Assembly (NCBI RefSeq): GCF_030269305.1
Contig: NZ_BSTC01000002.1
Span: 558,001-622,000 of the forward strand
From: Kineosporia sp. NBRC 101731
GTDB lineage: Bacteria; Actinomycetota; Actinomycetes; Actinomycetales; Kineosporiaceae
Length of the DNA: 64,000 bases
Reading direction: 5' to 3'
Shown here: positions 8,782 through 17,738 of the stretch, in pieces
How the letters are laid out: the number at the start of each line of letters is the position of its first letter
Position numbering within the stretch: position 1 is the stretch's first letter
Made by a program: the position numbers and the translations under genes
The notes under the pieces: generated by a model
The model's database searches: none
Told to the model about the DNA's origin: nothing
What the model saw: only the letters and a program-made list of their open reading frames with translations

Positions 8782-9702
8782 CTAGATGATCGGTGGACGA
8801 CCGGCCTTGGTCATGGCCCAGATCGCCTTCCACTTCATCTGGCGACGCGGGCCGCAGGCCTGGGTCAGCCCCTGCCAGTAGCCGCGCATCATCTCCAGGG
8901 CGTCGTCCTTGGCCCGCAGCCGGATCGCGGAGATCGCGAACCAGGTGCCGACGTAGATCAGGCCGACCGGCAGCGGCAGGTTGCGCCGGGCCAGCCAGAC
9001 CCGGTTCCGGGCCGAGAAGCGGTGGAACACGGCGTGCCGGGTCGGGGCGATGACCGGGTGGTTGACCACCAGGTCGCCGTCGTAGCGCACCCGGTAGCCG
9101 GCGTCCCAGACCCGCCAGGCCAGCTCGATGCCCTCGTGGGCGTACCAGAACGGGGCGGGCCAGCCGTCGGCCACCGCGAAGATGTCGCGGCGCAGGGCCA
9201 CCCCGCCTTCCCAGACCGCGGTGACATCGCTGCTGCGGTAGGGGTCACCGACCCGCAGGCGCGGGGTCCAGCGACGGGGCGAGGGCAGACCGTCCGGGTC
9301 GGCTACCCGCGGCTGGATCAGGCCCAGGCTCGGCTCGTCGGCGAACTTCTGCGCGATCACGGCGAGGATGTCGGTACTGGGCAGGAAGGCGTCGTCGTCG
9401 AGGAAGAACAGCAGCTCCCCCTTGACGTAGGGCACGCCCGCGTTGCGCCCGGCCGGGATCCCGAGGTTCTCCGGCAGGCCCACGCCGCGAGCCCCCTCCG
9501 GCAGGCCGGTGGGCTCCCAGCCGTTGCCCACCACGACCACGTCGGTGACCACGCCGCGCTGGGCCAGGACCGACTCCACGGCGCGGTTCAGCGCCTCCGG
9601 ACGGGTGCCCTGGCTGAGCAGCACCACGCCGTAGTGCGCCACCGGAAGGGGCTTGACGGCCTTCTGCCGGCCGGACGGGTTGGGTTCGGTCATCGCGCTC
9701 AC
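8782..9702 (-). CDS. Family 2 glycosyltransferase
   Basis: 306 residues; GTG 9702 overlaps the upstream stop as GTGA, with ATG 9693 as an alternative start. It has a GT-A fold: VAHYGVVLLSQGTRPEALNRAVESVL, GLPENLGIPAGRNAG (75-89), and the metal-binding FFLDDDAF (D102-104), then WEGGVALRRDIF and a YAHEGIELAWRVWDAG acceptor/base region. Near the C-terminus are one or two hydrophobic segments (LIYVGTWFAISAI), consistent with membrane association. Translational coupling to two CDP-alcohol phosphotransferases suggests that it decorates the same phospholipid- or polymer-linked product, perhaps with a rhamnosyl- or glucosyl-type sugar. Donor and acceptor cannot be read from sequence. Confidence 0.9.
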   Translation of the reverse strand: MSAMTEPNPSGRQKAVKPLPVAHYGVVLLSQGTRPEALNRAVESVLAQRGVVTDVVVVGNGWEPTGLPEGARGVGLPENLGIPAGRNAGVPYVKGELLFFLDDDAFLPSTDILAVIAQKFADEPSLGLIQPRVADPDGLPSPRRWTPRLRVGDPYRSSDVTAVWEGGVALRRDIFAVADGWPAPFWYAHEGIELAWRVWDAGYRVRYDGDLVVNHPVIAPTRHAVFHRFSARNRVWLARRNLPLPVGLIYVGTWFAISAIRLRAKDDALEMMRGYWQGLTQACGPRRQMKWKAIWAMTKAGRPPII

Positions 9703-10538
9703 CGCAGCCGGGCCGAGGAGAGCACTGCCGCCAGGTGCCCGACGACCGTGATCGACACCGCCAGGAGCAGGGCGACCAGCAGAGCACCGGTGGCGGTGTG
9801 GTTACCCGCGACCAGGTCGACGACCGCGGCGGCGAACACCAGCAGGGAAAGCTCCACGGAATGGAAGACCCGGTGGAAGGGCAGCAGTTTCGCGACGCGA
9901 CGAAGCGTGCGGACCGATCCGGCGGAGGGCACGCGAACTTGTTCCGCGTCTTTCATCGCCGACATGCCGGCGTAGTGCCGTGACACGTGTACCAGGTCGT
10001 TCTCCACCTTGTTGAGGGCCACCAGCAGAGCCAGCAGCGCACCGAGGAACAACGCGGGGTCGGCGAGCGTGGCGAGCAACCCGGCCCACCAGCCCTCCCC
10101 GCCGTCGACGATCGAGGGACCGGAACCGAGACCGCCACCGGCCGCGACCCGGATACCGAGGGCCAGCGCGATGCCGCACTCGGCCACGTAGTGCCCGACC
10201 CGGTCGAGGTAGACACCCACCGGCGAGGACGTGTTGCGCCACCGGGCGACTTCACCGTCCGAGCAGTCGAGCAGCATCTGCAGCTGTACGAAGATCACCG
10301 CGAGCAGGGCACCGGCGAAGCCGGCCCAGGCGGTCGACACCGCCGACAGCGCCGCCGCGGTGATCATCAGCCAGGTGACCTGGTTGGCGGAGAGGCCGAG
10401 AGCCAGGAGCGGCCGGGTCAGGTACGGCGAGATCTTCCGCAGGTAGACGTCGGCCACCCAGTGCTCGGCGGCCGCCCGGTTCCGCACGTGCTCGGGCTGA
10501 CCGACCCGGCGGATCTCCGCGATGCTGGGCCCGCTCAT
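9699..10538 (-). CDS. CDP-alcohol phosphatidyltransferase with His in place of the fourth motif Asp
   Basis: 279 residues from ATG 10538, which overlaps the upstream stop as ATGA. After an amphipathic N-terminus there are six membrane helices. The CDP-OH-P motif reads D91-x2-D94-G95-x2-A98-R99-x8-G108-x3-D112-x3-H116: every position fits the family except the last, where Asp, proposed as the catalytic base in structurally studied enzymes, is His (YLDRVGHY). The family joins a CDP-linked alcohol or lipid to a second alcohol. The adjacent paralogue keeps all four Asp residues. Whether His can replace Asp, or this is a partner subunit, is open. Confidence 0.9.
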   Translation of the reverse strand: MSGPSIAEIRRVGQPEHVRNRAAAEHWVADVYLRKISPYLTRPLLALGLSANQVTWLMITAAALSAVSTAWAGFAGALLAVIFVQLQMLLDCSDGEVARWRNTSSPVGVYLDRVGHYVAECGIALALGIRVAAGGGLGSGPSIVDGGEGWWAGLLATLADPALFLGALLALLVALNKVENDLVHVSRHYAGMSAMKDAEQVRVPSAGSVRTLRRVAKLLPFHRVFHSVELSLLVFAAAVVDLVAGNHTATGALLVALLLAVSITVVGHLAAVLSSARLR

Positions 10539-12499
10539 CGCGTGACTCCGATCCATGATTTGAGACTGGTTGAGACCGAGGCCACGGCGACCACGGCGGT
10601 GAGCGCCCAGAGACCGCCGGTGACCCAGTCCTCGACATCGTCGATGGGCAGCAGCAGACCGGGCAGGAAGATCAGGACGAGGAACGCGGCCATCCGTAGA
10701 TCGGCCCCGATGACCAGCTGGGACTCGGTGGCAGCGCCTTCGCGCACTCCGTAGGCCTGCAGGTAGTGGGCCACGGCGATGACCGCGACGAGCATGACGA
10801 CGGCGCCGTGCTGGGCCCCGACCGCGGTGCTGAGCAGGTACACGACCGCAATCTCGATCACCGAGACCAGGGCCGGGGCGATCACGGCGGCCCGGCCGCG
10901 CAGCCGCTGGAGGGCGGCGCCCAGCCAGGGGCCGGTGTCGGCGGCGACGGCCGGGACCAGGTCACCGGCCAGCGACCGGCCGCGGGAGGCGAGCGCCGTG
11001 AGCATGTAGGCGCCCGCGGCCAGGCCGAGCACGTTCAGGCCGATCAGCGTGGCCTTCGGGCTCCACAGGGCGGCGCCCAGCGAGATCAGCAGGAAACGCT
11101 CGCCGATCGGGAAGTGACCGAGCCGCTTGAGCCAGCCGCCCACCCCGAACGTGTCGGTGGACGAGATGAAACCAGACGGCACCCGGACGTTCTCGGTCGA
11201 TGTCACCCAGTGCACCGGCTCCGGGCGGACATCGCCCTCCAGCTGCTTGCGGCGCAGCGACCAGGACAGGTCGGCCAGGCTGCGGAAGGTCTGCACACCG
11301 ATCGCCAGGGCCGCCAGCGGCCACAGGTCCTGGTCGGCGCCCGCACCGGCCAGGGCCAGGGCGAAGACGACGGCGAACTCCTTGATGCGGTCGGTGCTGG
11401 CGTCGAGCCAGGCGCCGAACCGGGAGAACCGGCGACGGTAGCGGGCCAGTTCACCGTCCACGCAGTCGACCACCACGCACAGCTGCAGCAGCAGCGCGCC
11501 GATGACGGCCGGGAACCGGTCGCCGGTGGCGATCAGGCCGGCCGCGATCAGGCCGAGCACGAACGAGCCGGCGGTGACCTGGTTCGGTGTCAGGCCGAGG
11601 CGTTCGGCCGGCCCGGTGAGTCGCCAGGACAGCTTGCGCAGCACGAAGGTGGAGAAGAAACCGTCGCCCCCGCGGGCGGCCTCGCGCAGCCGGACACGGC
11701 GCTCGGGAACGGTGGCCAGGGCCTGCTGCGCCGCCATGGCCTCGACCGCGTCGGTGGGCCGGGCCCAGACGTAGCCGCCCATCAGCACGGGCTTCACCTC
11801 GACACCCGCACCGGGGAGCCGTCGGGTGAGCTCGAGCAGGAGCCCGTCGGGGTCGTGCGGGTCGAGCTCATGGACGAGGCCCGCGGCGGCGGGGCGGTCG
11901 ACCGCGTCGATACGGAGGACGTCGAGAAGCTCGGTGCCCCCGGCGCCGGTCGTGCTCTCGGCGGCCAGAGCGCCGGTCAGCACCCGCGGATCGTCCAGTA
12001 CCGCACCTAGAACTGTGCCGTTGGTCACCAGATCAACAGGGATCAGCGCGACCGGGCGGCGCGGGACCGCATTGGAACCGACCCCGTTCGGCGGCGTGCC
12101 GTCGTCGTAGGTCGGGTGCCCGGGAACGGGCTGCCCGGCCACCGCCCTCGCCAGAGCGGTGAGCCCGTCGGCGCTGCCGACCGTGACCACCTGCTCGTCG
12201 GCGACCACCAGGCCCTGCTCTGCGAGCGCGGCTCTGAGGGCCGCGGCGCGGGACGGGGAATTCGGGCGAAGTTCCAGGAAAACGATGTCCATAGCCGCCC
12301 TACCCGGCGCCGTGACGACCTCGCCGGGAGCGGGACGTGCGGATTCCGGTAGTGTTGAAGTCTCGGCGGCCCCGTCACTCACAGTGACAGCATTGCCGGT
12401 ACGGTGCCGTAGCCCCGTTTCGGCCGATCGCCCTCGCGCATCCACCCTCTGAGGTCCGTTCTGTCGGCTCGAGTCGAAGAACATTAGCACTGCGTTCAT
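10535..12499 (-). CDS. Two-domain CDP-alcohol phosphotransferase with large N-terminal domain (DUF5941-like)
   Basis: 654 residues from ATG 12499, with GAGGGG upstream; GTG near residue 40 is an alternative. Residues 70-265 form an alpha/beta domain (MDIVFLELRP, VTVGSADGLTALARAVAG, ALIPVDLVTNGTVLGAVL) resembling a nucleotidyltransferase-like layout but lacking the GxGxR nucleotide loop. Residues 280-500 are a full CDP-OH-P domain with D345-x2-D348-G-x2-A-R353-x8-G362-x3-D366-x3-D370, all ligands present. A further C-terminal membrane region has about four helices. From memory this resembles proteins listed as DUF5941 in streptomycetes. It heads an operon with a second CDP-alcohol transferase and a glycosyltransferase, so it probably makes a polyol-phosphate lipid or polymer precursor. 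Confidence 0.85.
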   Translation of the reverse strand: MNAVLMFFDSSRQNGPQRVDARGRSAETGLRHRTGNAVTVSDGAAETSTLPESARPAPGEVVTAPGRAAMDIVFLELRPNSPSRAAALRAALAEQGLVVADEQVVTVGSADGLTALARAVAGQPVPGHPTYDDGTPPNGVGSNAVPRRPVALIPVDLVTNGTVLGAVLDDPRVLTGALAAESTTGAGGTELLDVLRIDAVDRPAAAGLVHELDPHDPDGLLLELTRRLPGAGVEVKPVLMGGYVWARPTDAVEAMAAQQALATVPERRVRLREAARGGDGFFSTFVLRKLSWRLTGPAERLGLTPNQVTAGSFVLGLIAAGLIATGDRFPAVIGALLLQLCVVVDCVDGELARYRRRFSRFGAWLDASTDRIKEFAVVFALALAGAGADQDLWPLAALAIGVQTFRSLADLSWSLRRKQLEGDVRPEPVHWVTSTENVRVPSGFISSTDTFGVGGWLKRLGHFPIGERFLLISLGAALWSPKATLIGLNVLGLAAGAYMLTALASRGRSLAGDLVPAVAADTGPWLGAALQRLRGRAAVIAPALVSVIEIAVVYLLSTAVGAQHGAVVMLVAVIAVAHYLQAYGVREGAATESQLVIGADLRMAAFLVLIFLPGLLLPIDDVEDWVTGGLWALTAVVAVASVSTSLKSWIGVTR

Positions 12500-12789
12500 G
12501 TGCCGGTCCCCTCACAGCATGGTCCCGTTCCCTTGCCCAATAAGCAAAAACGACCACGGAGCGTGAAGTCCGATCGGCACAGCTGTGACACAGGGGGCAA
12601 AAATTTACTGAGGGCGATGTTGCCGAAGCCCGGATTCTGCCACCGGACCGTGTAACGATCTGAACCCGAATCAACGATCCGGCAAACGGGCCGAATCTCC
12701 GGATGAGAACAAAGGCGTGGACCGCGCATTATGCTTCCGGCCGGTCCCTCGTCCGTACGACCGATTCACGAAAGGGCACCAGACCCCCG
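12500..12789. promoter_or_regulatory. Divergent promoter region of the wall-polymer locus
   Basis: This 290-bp gap separates the CDP-alcohol transferase operon from the TagF-like gene. It is less GC-rich than its surroundings (aataagcaaaaacg at about 12538-12551, gggcaaaaatttactg at 12595-12610), as expected for back-to-back promoters. I could not assign a convincing -35/-10 pair. Confidence 0.4.
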
Positions 12790-14295
12790 ATGGCGCTGCC
12801 GAAATCTGTGTCCAACTTCCTCCGTTCGCCCAACCCGGCAACGATCGGGGCCCTGGCGAACACGATCAACAACAAGCGCCGGGACATGGGACGGCGCAAG
12901 CCCGCACGGGGTCCGCGCCTGAACCGTGTGCCGGAGGGACCCGCACCCGCAGCCGAGGTGGTCGTCTACTTCGCCGAGGACAAGCGGAAGATGTACCAGC
13001 TCGACCAGTGGCTGCCGGTGTTCGAGGAACTCCACCAGCGCCACCCGGTCGTGATCGTGCTGCGCTCCAAGCAGTCGTTCAACAACCTCAGTGAGCGCAC
13101 CCCGCTGCCGACCGTCTACACCCGGCGTCTGGCCGACGTGCTGGAGCTGTACGACGAGCTCGACCCGAAGGTCGCGATCTACGTCAACAACGGTGTCGCC
13201 AACTTCCAGTCGCTGGCGGTTGCGTCGATCCTTCACGTGCACGTGAACCACGGCGAGAGCGACAAGGTCAGCATGGTCTCGAACCAGGCCAAGGCCTACG
13301 ACCGGGTGTTCGTCGCGGGTGAGGCCGCCGAGCGCCGTCACGCGGCCGCACTGATCAACTTCGACTACTCGAAGCTGGTGCGCACCGGCCGTCCGCAGCT
13401 GGACCTGAAGTTCGAGCCGGTGCTGGCGCCGTCGGAGCGCAAGACCGTTATCTACGCCCCCACCTGGGAGGGCGAGAACGACTTCAACAACTACACCTCG
13501 GTCGACCTGTACGGCGTCGAGATCGTGCGGCAGTTGCTGGCCACCGACGGCGTGCGGGTGGTCTACCGGCCGCACCCCCGGGTCGCGAGCAGCACCACGC
13601 TCGAAGTCGTCGGCGGACACCGCGAGATCCTGTCGATGATCGAGAAGGCGGCCGATGCCGACCCGGAGGCGGGTCACGCGACCGCGATGGAGGGCTCGAT
13701 CCTGGCGCTGTTCCAGGAGTGCGACGCCATGGTCACCGACGTCTCCAGCGTCGGCCTGGACTTCCTGTACCTGCGCAACGACGCCCCGCTGTTCATCACC
13801 GACCGCCGCGACAACCCGGCTCAGCTGGCCGTGGACGCCCCGATCAGCGGCGCCTCCGACGTGATCGACAGTGCGAGCATCGCCGACTTCGGCGCGGTGG
13901 TGGCCGCGCGCCTGGCGTTCGACTCGCGCATGGAAGACCGCATCTCCAAGCGGCGCTTCTACTTCGGCGACATTGCGCCGGGCGAGAGCACCCAGCGCTT
14001 CCTCGACGCGGTCACCAAGGTCGCCGCCCGGCGCGACGAGATGGTTGCTCTCCTGCCGCACCGCCAGACCCACGCCTCGGCGGCCGCTGCGGCCACCGGT
14101 GACGCGGTCGGCGACGTCTCGCAGGAAGAGGTCGAGGCGAACTACGAGCAGCGCTCCGAGGAGATGGAGAGCCAGCTCGAGAACCAGGAGCACGAAGCCG
14201 CGGAATCCGCCCGCTACGCCGACGAGGAACTGATGGACGCGGTGGTGGACGAGGGTGCCCCGACACCGGTGGGGGACGCGGCCGGCGGCAGGTGA
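12790..14295 (+). CDS. CDP-glycerol:polyglycerophosphate glycerophosphotransferase family (TagF/TagB-like)
   Basis: 501 residues from ATG 12790 with GAAAGGG upstream. The GT-B-like family signatures are present: HVHVNHGESDK (150-159), VAGEAAERR, LVRTGRPQLD (197-205), YAPTWEGEND (222-231), VVYRPHP and the late VTDVSSVGLDFLYLRNDAP. Such enzymes transfer glycerol phosphate (or another polyol phosphate) from a CDP donor to build teichoic-acid-type chains at the inner membrane face. The first 50 residues are basic and could bind membrane. The C-terminal ~70 residues are Glu/Ala-rich, low complexity and not part of the known fold. It is followed four bases later by a glycerophosphodiesterase gene and is divergent from two CDP-alcohol transferases. 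Confidence 0.92.
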   Translation: MALPKSVSNFLRSPNPATIGALANTINNKRRDMGRRKPARGPRLNRVPEGPAPAAEVVVYFAEDKRKMYQLDQWLPVFEELHQRHPVVIVLRSKQSFNNLSERTPLPTVYTRRLADVLELYDELDPKVAIYVNNGVANFQSLAVASILHVHVNHGESDKVSMVSNQAKAYDRVFVAGEAAERRHAAALINFDYSKLVRTGRPQLDLKFEPVLAPSERKTVIYAPTWEGENDFNNYTSVDLYGVEIVRQLLATDGVRVVYRPHPRVASSTTLEVVGGHREILSMIEKAADADPEAGHATAMEGSILALFQECDAMVTDVSSVGLDFLYLRNDAPLFITDRRDNPAQLAVDAPISGASDVIDSASIADFGAVVAARLAFDSRMEDRISKRRFYFGDIAPGESTQRFLDAVTKVAARRDEMVALLPHRQTHASAAAAATGDAVGDVSQEEVEANYEQRSEEMESQLENQEHEAAESARYADEELMDAVVDEGAPTPVGDAAGGR

Positions 14296-14299
14296 GGCG

Positions 14300-15127
14300 A
14301 TGATCGATCCCATGACGGAACAGAGCACCCCGGCGCCGTCGCCCCCGGGCCCCTTCGGGCCCGGGCTGGCGATCGCCTCGCACCGCGGTTTCGGCAAGAA
14401 CGTCGACGGCTGGCCGGAGAACTCGCTGCCGGCCTACCGCGAGGCCCTGCGGCACAAGGTGCCGTGGCTCGAGGTCGACGTACGCCGCACCCGCGACGGG
14501 GCGCTCTTCGTTCACCACTGGCCGAGCGTCGGGGTGGACGACGGCCGCTTCGTCTCCGACCTGAGCGGCGACGACGCCCGTAAGGCCGGCCTGCTCGCGC
14601 TGGACGACCTGCTCGAGGTGGTGCCGGACGGCGTCGGGGTGATCTTCGACGTGAAGACCGCACTCGAGGACGCTCTGCTGAAGCCCTCGGAAGACACCAC
14701 GGCTCTGCTGCTGCCGGTGCTGGACGTGCAGCGCACGAAGCGCCCGATCGTCGTCACCTCGTTCGACCCGGCGTCGCTGCTCTTCATCGGTCAGGAGCTA
14801 CCGGGTGTGGCCCGAGGGCTGATCACCTGGATCTCGTTCCCGATGCGCAAGGCCGTGCCGGCTGCCGCGCGGCTGGGTGTGGAGGTGCTGTCGGTGCACT
14901 GGAAGTCGCTGGGCCCGAACGGCACCGACTCGGCCCCGCACCACCGCCCGGCCGGCTACGCGATCGACATCGCGCACCGGGCCGGGGTGCAGGTGCTGGC
15001 CTGGTCACCGCCCATGGGACCGGCCGCTGAACTGGCCGCGGCCGGGGCCGACGCGCTGGTCGTCGACGACGTGGTGGGCGGGCTAGCCCTGGCTCGCAGT
15101 CTCGGTGGGAGTGCCGGCCGGGGCTGA
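14300..15127 (+). CDS. Glycerophosphodiester phosphodiesterase family protein
   Basis: 275 residues from ATG 14300 with GGTGAGG; ATG 14312 is possible. The GDPD TIM-barrel motif set is clear: SHRGFGKN (H28, R29), PENSLPAYREAL (E40), WLEVDVRRTRDG (E58, D60) and VHHWPSV. IFDVKT and VLAWSP match later barrel strands. No signal peptide, so it is probably cytoplasmic. It follows the TagF-like gene by four bases, suggesting co-expression and perhaps turnover or editing of glycerophosphodiester products. Its 3' end overlaps the convergent small membrane protein by 45 bp. Confidence 0.92.
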   Translation: MIDPMTEQSTPAPSPPGPFGPGLAIASHRGFGKNVDGWPENSLPAYREALRHKVPWLEVDVRRTRDGALFVHHWPSVGVDDGRFVSDLSGDDARKAGLLALDDLLEVVPDGVGVIFDVKTALEDALLKPSEDTTALLLPVLDVQRTKRPIVVTSFDPASLLFIGQELPGVARGLITWISFPMRKAVPAAARLGVEVLSVHWKSLGPNGTDSAPHHRPAGYAIDIAHRAGVQVLAWSPPMGPAAELAAAGADALVVDDVVGGLALARSLGGSAGRG

Positions 15128-15400
15128 GCCCGGCCCGGCCGGGGCGCCGGAGGTGATAACGGTCCCGGCGGCCTCGGCCTCGGTGCGCTCTACCTGGTCG
15201 GCCATGAACTTCACCTTGCGCATGTGCTTGGTCATGCTGCGGATCAGCAGCACGGTGGCCACCGCGATGAAGAACACGGCCAGGAAGCCGGCGAAACCCG
15301 GCGAGACGGTGTCCGCGTCGGGGGTGCGGATCGCGTCGGGCTGGGTCGAACTCGCCAGGCCCGAGACCGCCATCACGGCCGAAGAAAACACCGTCGCCAC
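15083..15400 (-). CDS. Small single-pass membrane protein downstream of mca
   Basis: 105 residues from GTG 15400 with AGGGA upstream. It has one strong membrane helix (FAGFLAVFFIAVATVLLI, about residues 36-53), then a basic cytoplasmic patch (RSMTKHMRKVKF) and a low-complexity Ala/Gly/Pro/Thr tail. Its start is 17 bases after the mca stop on the same strand, so the two are probably one transcript. Similar small proteins accompany mca in other actinobacteria (recalled, not checked). Function unknown. The last 45 bp overlap the 3' end of the glycerophosphodiesterase gene on the other strand. Confidence 0.75.
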   Translation of the reverse strand: MATVFSSAVMAVSGLASSTQPDAIRTPDADTVSPGFAGFLAVFFIAVATVLLIRSMTKHMRKVKFMADQVERTEAEAAGTVITSGAPAGPGSAPAGTPTETASQG

Positions 15401-15417
15401 ATCAGTTCCCTAGCTCG

Positions 15418-16302
15418 TCAGACCTTCGCACGATCGCGGATGCCGGCGAACAGGTCGTCCTCCGGCAGCTCCGTGTCAACCAGACTACGCGCAAGCTCGA
15501 AGTCGTCCGTCGGCCACACGTTGGCCTGCACATCGTTCGGGATGGCGAAGAACCAGCCGTCGGGGTCGATCTGCGTCGCGTGCGCCCGCAGGGCGGCGTC
15601 GCGGCGGTCCATCCAGCCGACGATGTTGACCCGGCTGGTGATCTTGCGCTCCGGAGGGCTGTCGGGGCTCTCGCGGCGCTTCATCCAGTCCAGGAACGGC
15701 GATTCCTTGCCCATCGCGATCAGCGCCTCGTGGAACGCCATCATCCGGGCGATGGAGAAGCCCACGTCGTAGTAGAGCTTCAGCGGGGTCCAGGGCTCGC
15801 CGCCGGCCTCGTAGCGGGTCGGGTCACCGGCCGCCTCGAAGGCCTCGACCGACACCTTGTGGGTCATGATGTGGTCGGGGTGCGGGTAACCACCCAGCTC
15901 GTTGTACGTGGTCATCACGTGCGGGCGGAACTCGCGCACCAGGCGCACCAGCGGGGCCGAGGCCACCTCCAGCGGCTGCAGCGCGAAGCAGCCCTCGGGC
16001 AGCGGTGGCAGCGGATCGCCCTCGGGCAGGCCCGAGTCGACGAAGCCGAGCCAGTGGTGCTTCACGCCGAGCGCGGCCGCGGCGGTCGCCATCTCCTTGC
16101 GGCGCAGCTCCGGCAGATCACGCTCCACCTCGGGGCTGCCCTGCAGTTTGGGGTTGAGCACGTCGCCGCGTTCGCCGCCGGTACAACTGACCACCAGGAC
16201 GTCGACGCCCTCGTCCACGTAGCGGGCGAGCGTCGCCGCCCCCTTGCTGGACTCGTCGTCGGGATGCGCGTGCACCGCCATGAGCCTGAGCTGCTCGGCC
16301 AT
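15418..16302 (-). CDS. mca: Mycothiol S-conjugate amidase
   Basis: 294 residues from ATG 16302 with a strong AGGAGG. This is the LmbE/PIG-L zinc amidohydrolase fold: LMAVHAHPDDESSKGA holds the first zinc ligands, YPHPDHIMTHKV the third. CTGGERGDVLNPKLQG, FVDSGLPEGDPLPPLPEGCFAL and the long C-terminal IDPDGWFFAIPNDVQANVWPTDDFEL segment fit Mca rather than the shorter MshB deacetylase. The enzyme cleaves mycothiol conjugates of electrophiles to release a mercapturic acid, so it reports that this organism makes mycothiol. The order small membrane protein-mca, divergent from DUF4307-greA, is a typical actinobacterial neighbourhood. Confidence 0.95.
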   Translation of the reverse strand: MAEQLRLMAVHAHPDDESSKGAATLARYVDEGVDVLVVSCTGGERGDVLNPKLQGSPEVERDLPELRRKEMATAAAALGVKHHWLGFVDSGLPEGDPLPPLPEGCFALQPLEVASAPLVRLVREFRPHVMTTYNELGGYPHPDHIMTHKVSVEAFEAAGDPTRYEAGGEPWTPLKLYYDVGFSIARMMAFHEALIAMGKESPFLDWMKRRESPDSPPERKITSRVNIVGWMDRRDAALRAHATQIDPDGWFFAIPNDVQANVWPTDDFELARSLVDTELPEDDLFAGIRDRAKV

Positions 16303-16534
16303 GCCGGGTCCTCCTGATAGTGAGTGTCGGTCGGTGCTCGGTCGATGTCGATCTGGATGCGGGCGCGTGTCGGTGACTCCCCCGCCGACACGGGCAACCC
16401 GATCGACGAGGACAATCATGTCGGACGCCGGGACATTCCCGGACCGCACCCCGGACGGCCCCGACCGCTGCGACCCAGCAGCGTGAAGTCGGCATGACGG
16501 CGGCGTGACGGCTCATGACGACCAGAGGAAGACC

Positions 16535-16948
16535 GTGACATCACCGGCCACCGACCCCTCCCCCGACGACGCCCTGGCCGAGCGGTACGGGCGACGCCGC
16601 ACCCCCCGCCGGGGACTGGCGTCCGGGCTGCTGGCGGCGGCCGCCGTGCTCGCGGTCGCCTTCGTCTTCTGGTCCACGGTGCTCGACCGCGACCAGGTGA
16701 CCTGGCAGGACCACAGCTTCTCGGTGACGTCGGCCTCCGAGGTAGTGATCACGTTCGACGTACAGCTGCACCGCGGCGCCGACCAGGCCGTCTGCACCCT
16801 GCACGCCCTGAACGCGCTGAAGTCCGAGGTCGGCCTGCGCGACATCGAGGTGCAGGGCGACGACGACAACCGGGTCCGGATGACCGTGACGGTTCCCACG
16901 AGCGAGGAGGCGACGGCCGGCGAGGTCGTCAGCTGCATCGCCCGGTGA
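16535..16948 (+). CDS. DUF4307 membrane protein
   Basis: 137 residues from GTG 16535, preceded by AGGAAG. The N-terminus is acidic and ends in LAERYGRRRTPRR, the usual DUF4307 lead-in. One membrane helix (GLLAAAAVLAVAFVFWSTVL, about 36-55) follows. The remaining domain, likely outside, is a beta-rich module with VTWQDHSFSV, VVITFDVQL and two Cys residues (AVCTLHAL and VVSCIAR) that could form a disulfide. Function unknown, but the gene lies between mca and greA in many actinobacteria, as here. A duplicated cagcccggtgaa follows the stop. Confidence 0.88.
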   Translation: MTSPATDPSPDDALAERYGRRRTPRRGLASGLLAAAAVLAVAFVFWSTVLDRDQVTWQDHSFSVTSASEVVITFDVQLHRGADQAVCTLHALNALKSEVGLRDIEVQGDDDNRVRMTVTVPTSEEATAGEVVSCIAR

Positions 16949-17217
16949 ACAGCCCGGTGAACAGCCCGGCGGCAGCCCGCTGACGACCCGACGGGGTCGC
17001 GGTTCCGCTGGGATCTGTGGGGATTCGGACCCTGTTCATCGCGCTGTTCCGTGAGACGGTACCGGTGACGGCGCAACGGACGAGGAACCGGTCGTCACCC
17101 TCCGCCGTTGCACCCTGCACTAATCGTCCGGGCTTTCTTGTTAAGCTCAAGGTTTCGTCCCGGACGCCGTCGCCGCAGAATGTGCGACCTCAATGCGACC
17201 AGATTTGGAGATGCCCC

Positions 17218-17709
17218 GTGAGCGAGACCGGTGCTGTTGTCGCATGGCTGACACAAGAAGCCTATGACCGGTTGAAGAACGAGCTCGAATATCTTTCGGG
17301 CGAGGGACGGGTCGACATCGCGAAGACGATCGAAGCCGCCCGGGCCGAGGGCGATCTGAAGGAGAACGGCGGCTACCACGCGGCCAAGGACCAGCAGGGC
17401 AAGATGGAGGCCCGCATCCGCCAGCTGCGCCAGCTGCTCGAGACCGCGCAGGTCGGCGAGGCCAAGGCAGGCAATGGCTCCGTGGCCTCCGGCAGCGTGG
17501 TCACGGTCGACCTGGCCGGTGAGGAGATGACCTTCCTGCTCGGCAGCCGCGAGGTCGCCGGCGACACCGACCTCGAGGTGTACAGCGAGAAGAGCCCGCT
17601 GGGAGCTGCGATCGCGGGTCACAAGGTCGGCGACACCGTCTCGTACAAGGCGCCGAACGGCCGCGATGTCGCGGTGAAGATTCTCGAGGCAAAGCCTTTC
17701 ACCGGCTGA
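17218..17709 (+). CDS. greA: Transcription elongation factor GreA
   Basis: 163 residues from GTG 17218 with GGAG upstream. The N-terminal coiled coil (WLTQEAYDRLKNELEYL to GKMEARIRQLRQLLETAQV) carries the acidic tip residues in ARAEGDLKENGGYHAAKDQQ. The C-terminal FKBP-like domain starts near residue 85 and includes the signature YSEKSPLGAAIAGHKVGDTV. GreA binds RNA polymerase in the secondary channel and stimulates cleavage of backtracked transcripts. Length matches the family. A strong hairpin follows the stop. Confidence 0.96.
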   Translation: MSETGAVVAWLTQEAYDRLKNELEYLSGEGRVDIAKTIEAARAEGDLKENGGYHAAKDQQGKMEARIRQLRQLLETAQVGEAKAGNGSVASGSVVTVDLAGEEMTFLLGSREVAGDTDLEVYSEKSPLGAAIAGHKVGDTVSYKAPNGRDVAVKILEAKPFTG

Positions 17710-17738
17710 CCTCGATCCCCGATTTCGCCAGGTACGAC

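Noticed and set aside
8782-12499. Canonical phosphatidylinositol phosphate synthase locus
   Set aside because: The usual neighbours (PimA, lauroyl acyltransferase) are absent and the domain order with a large N-terminal domain differs.
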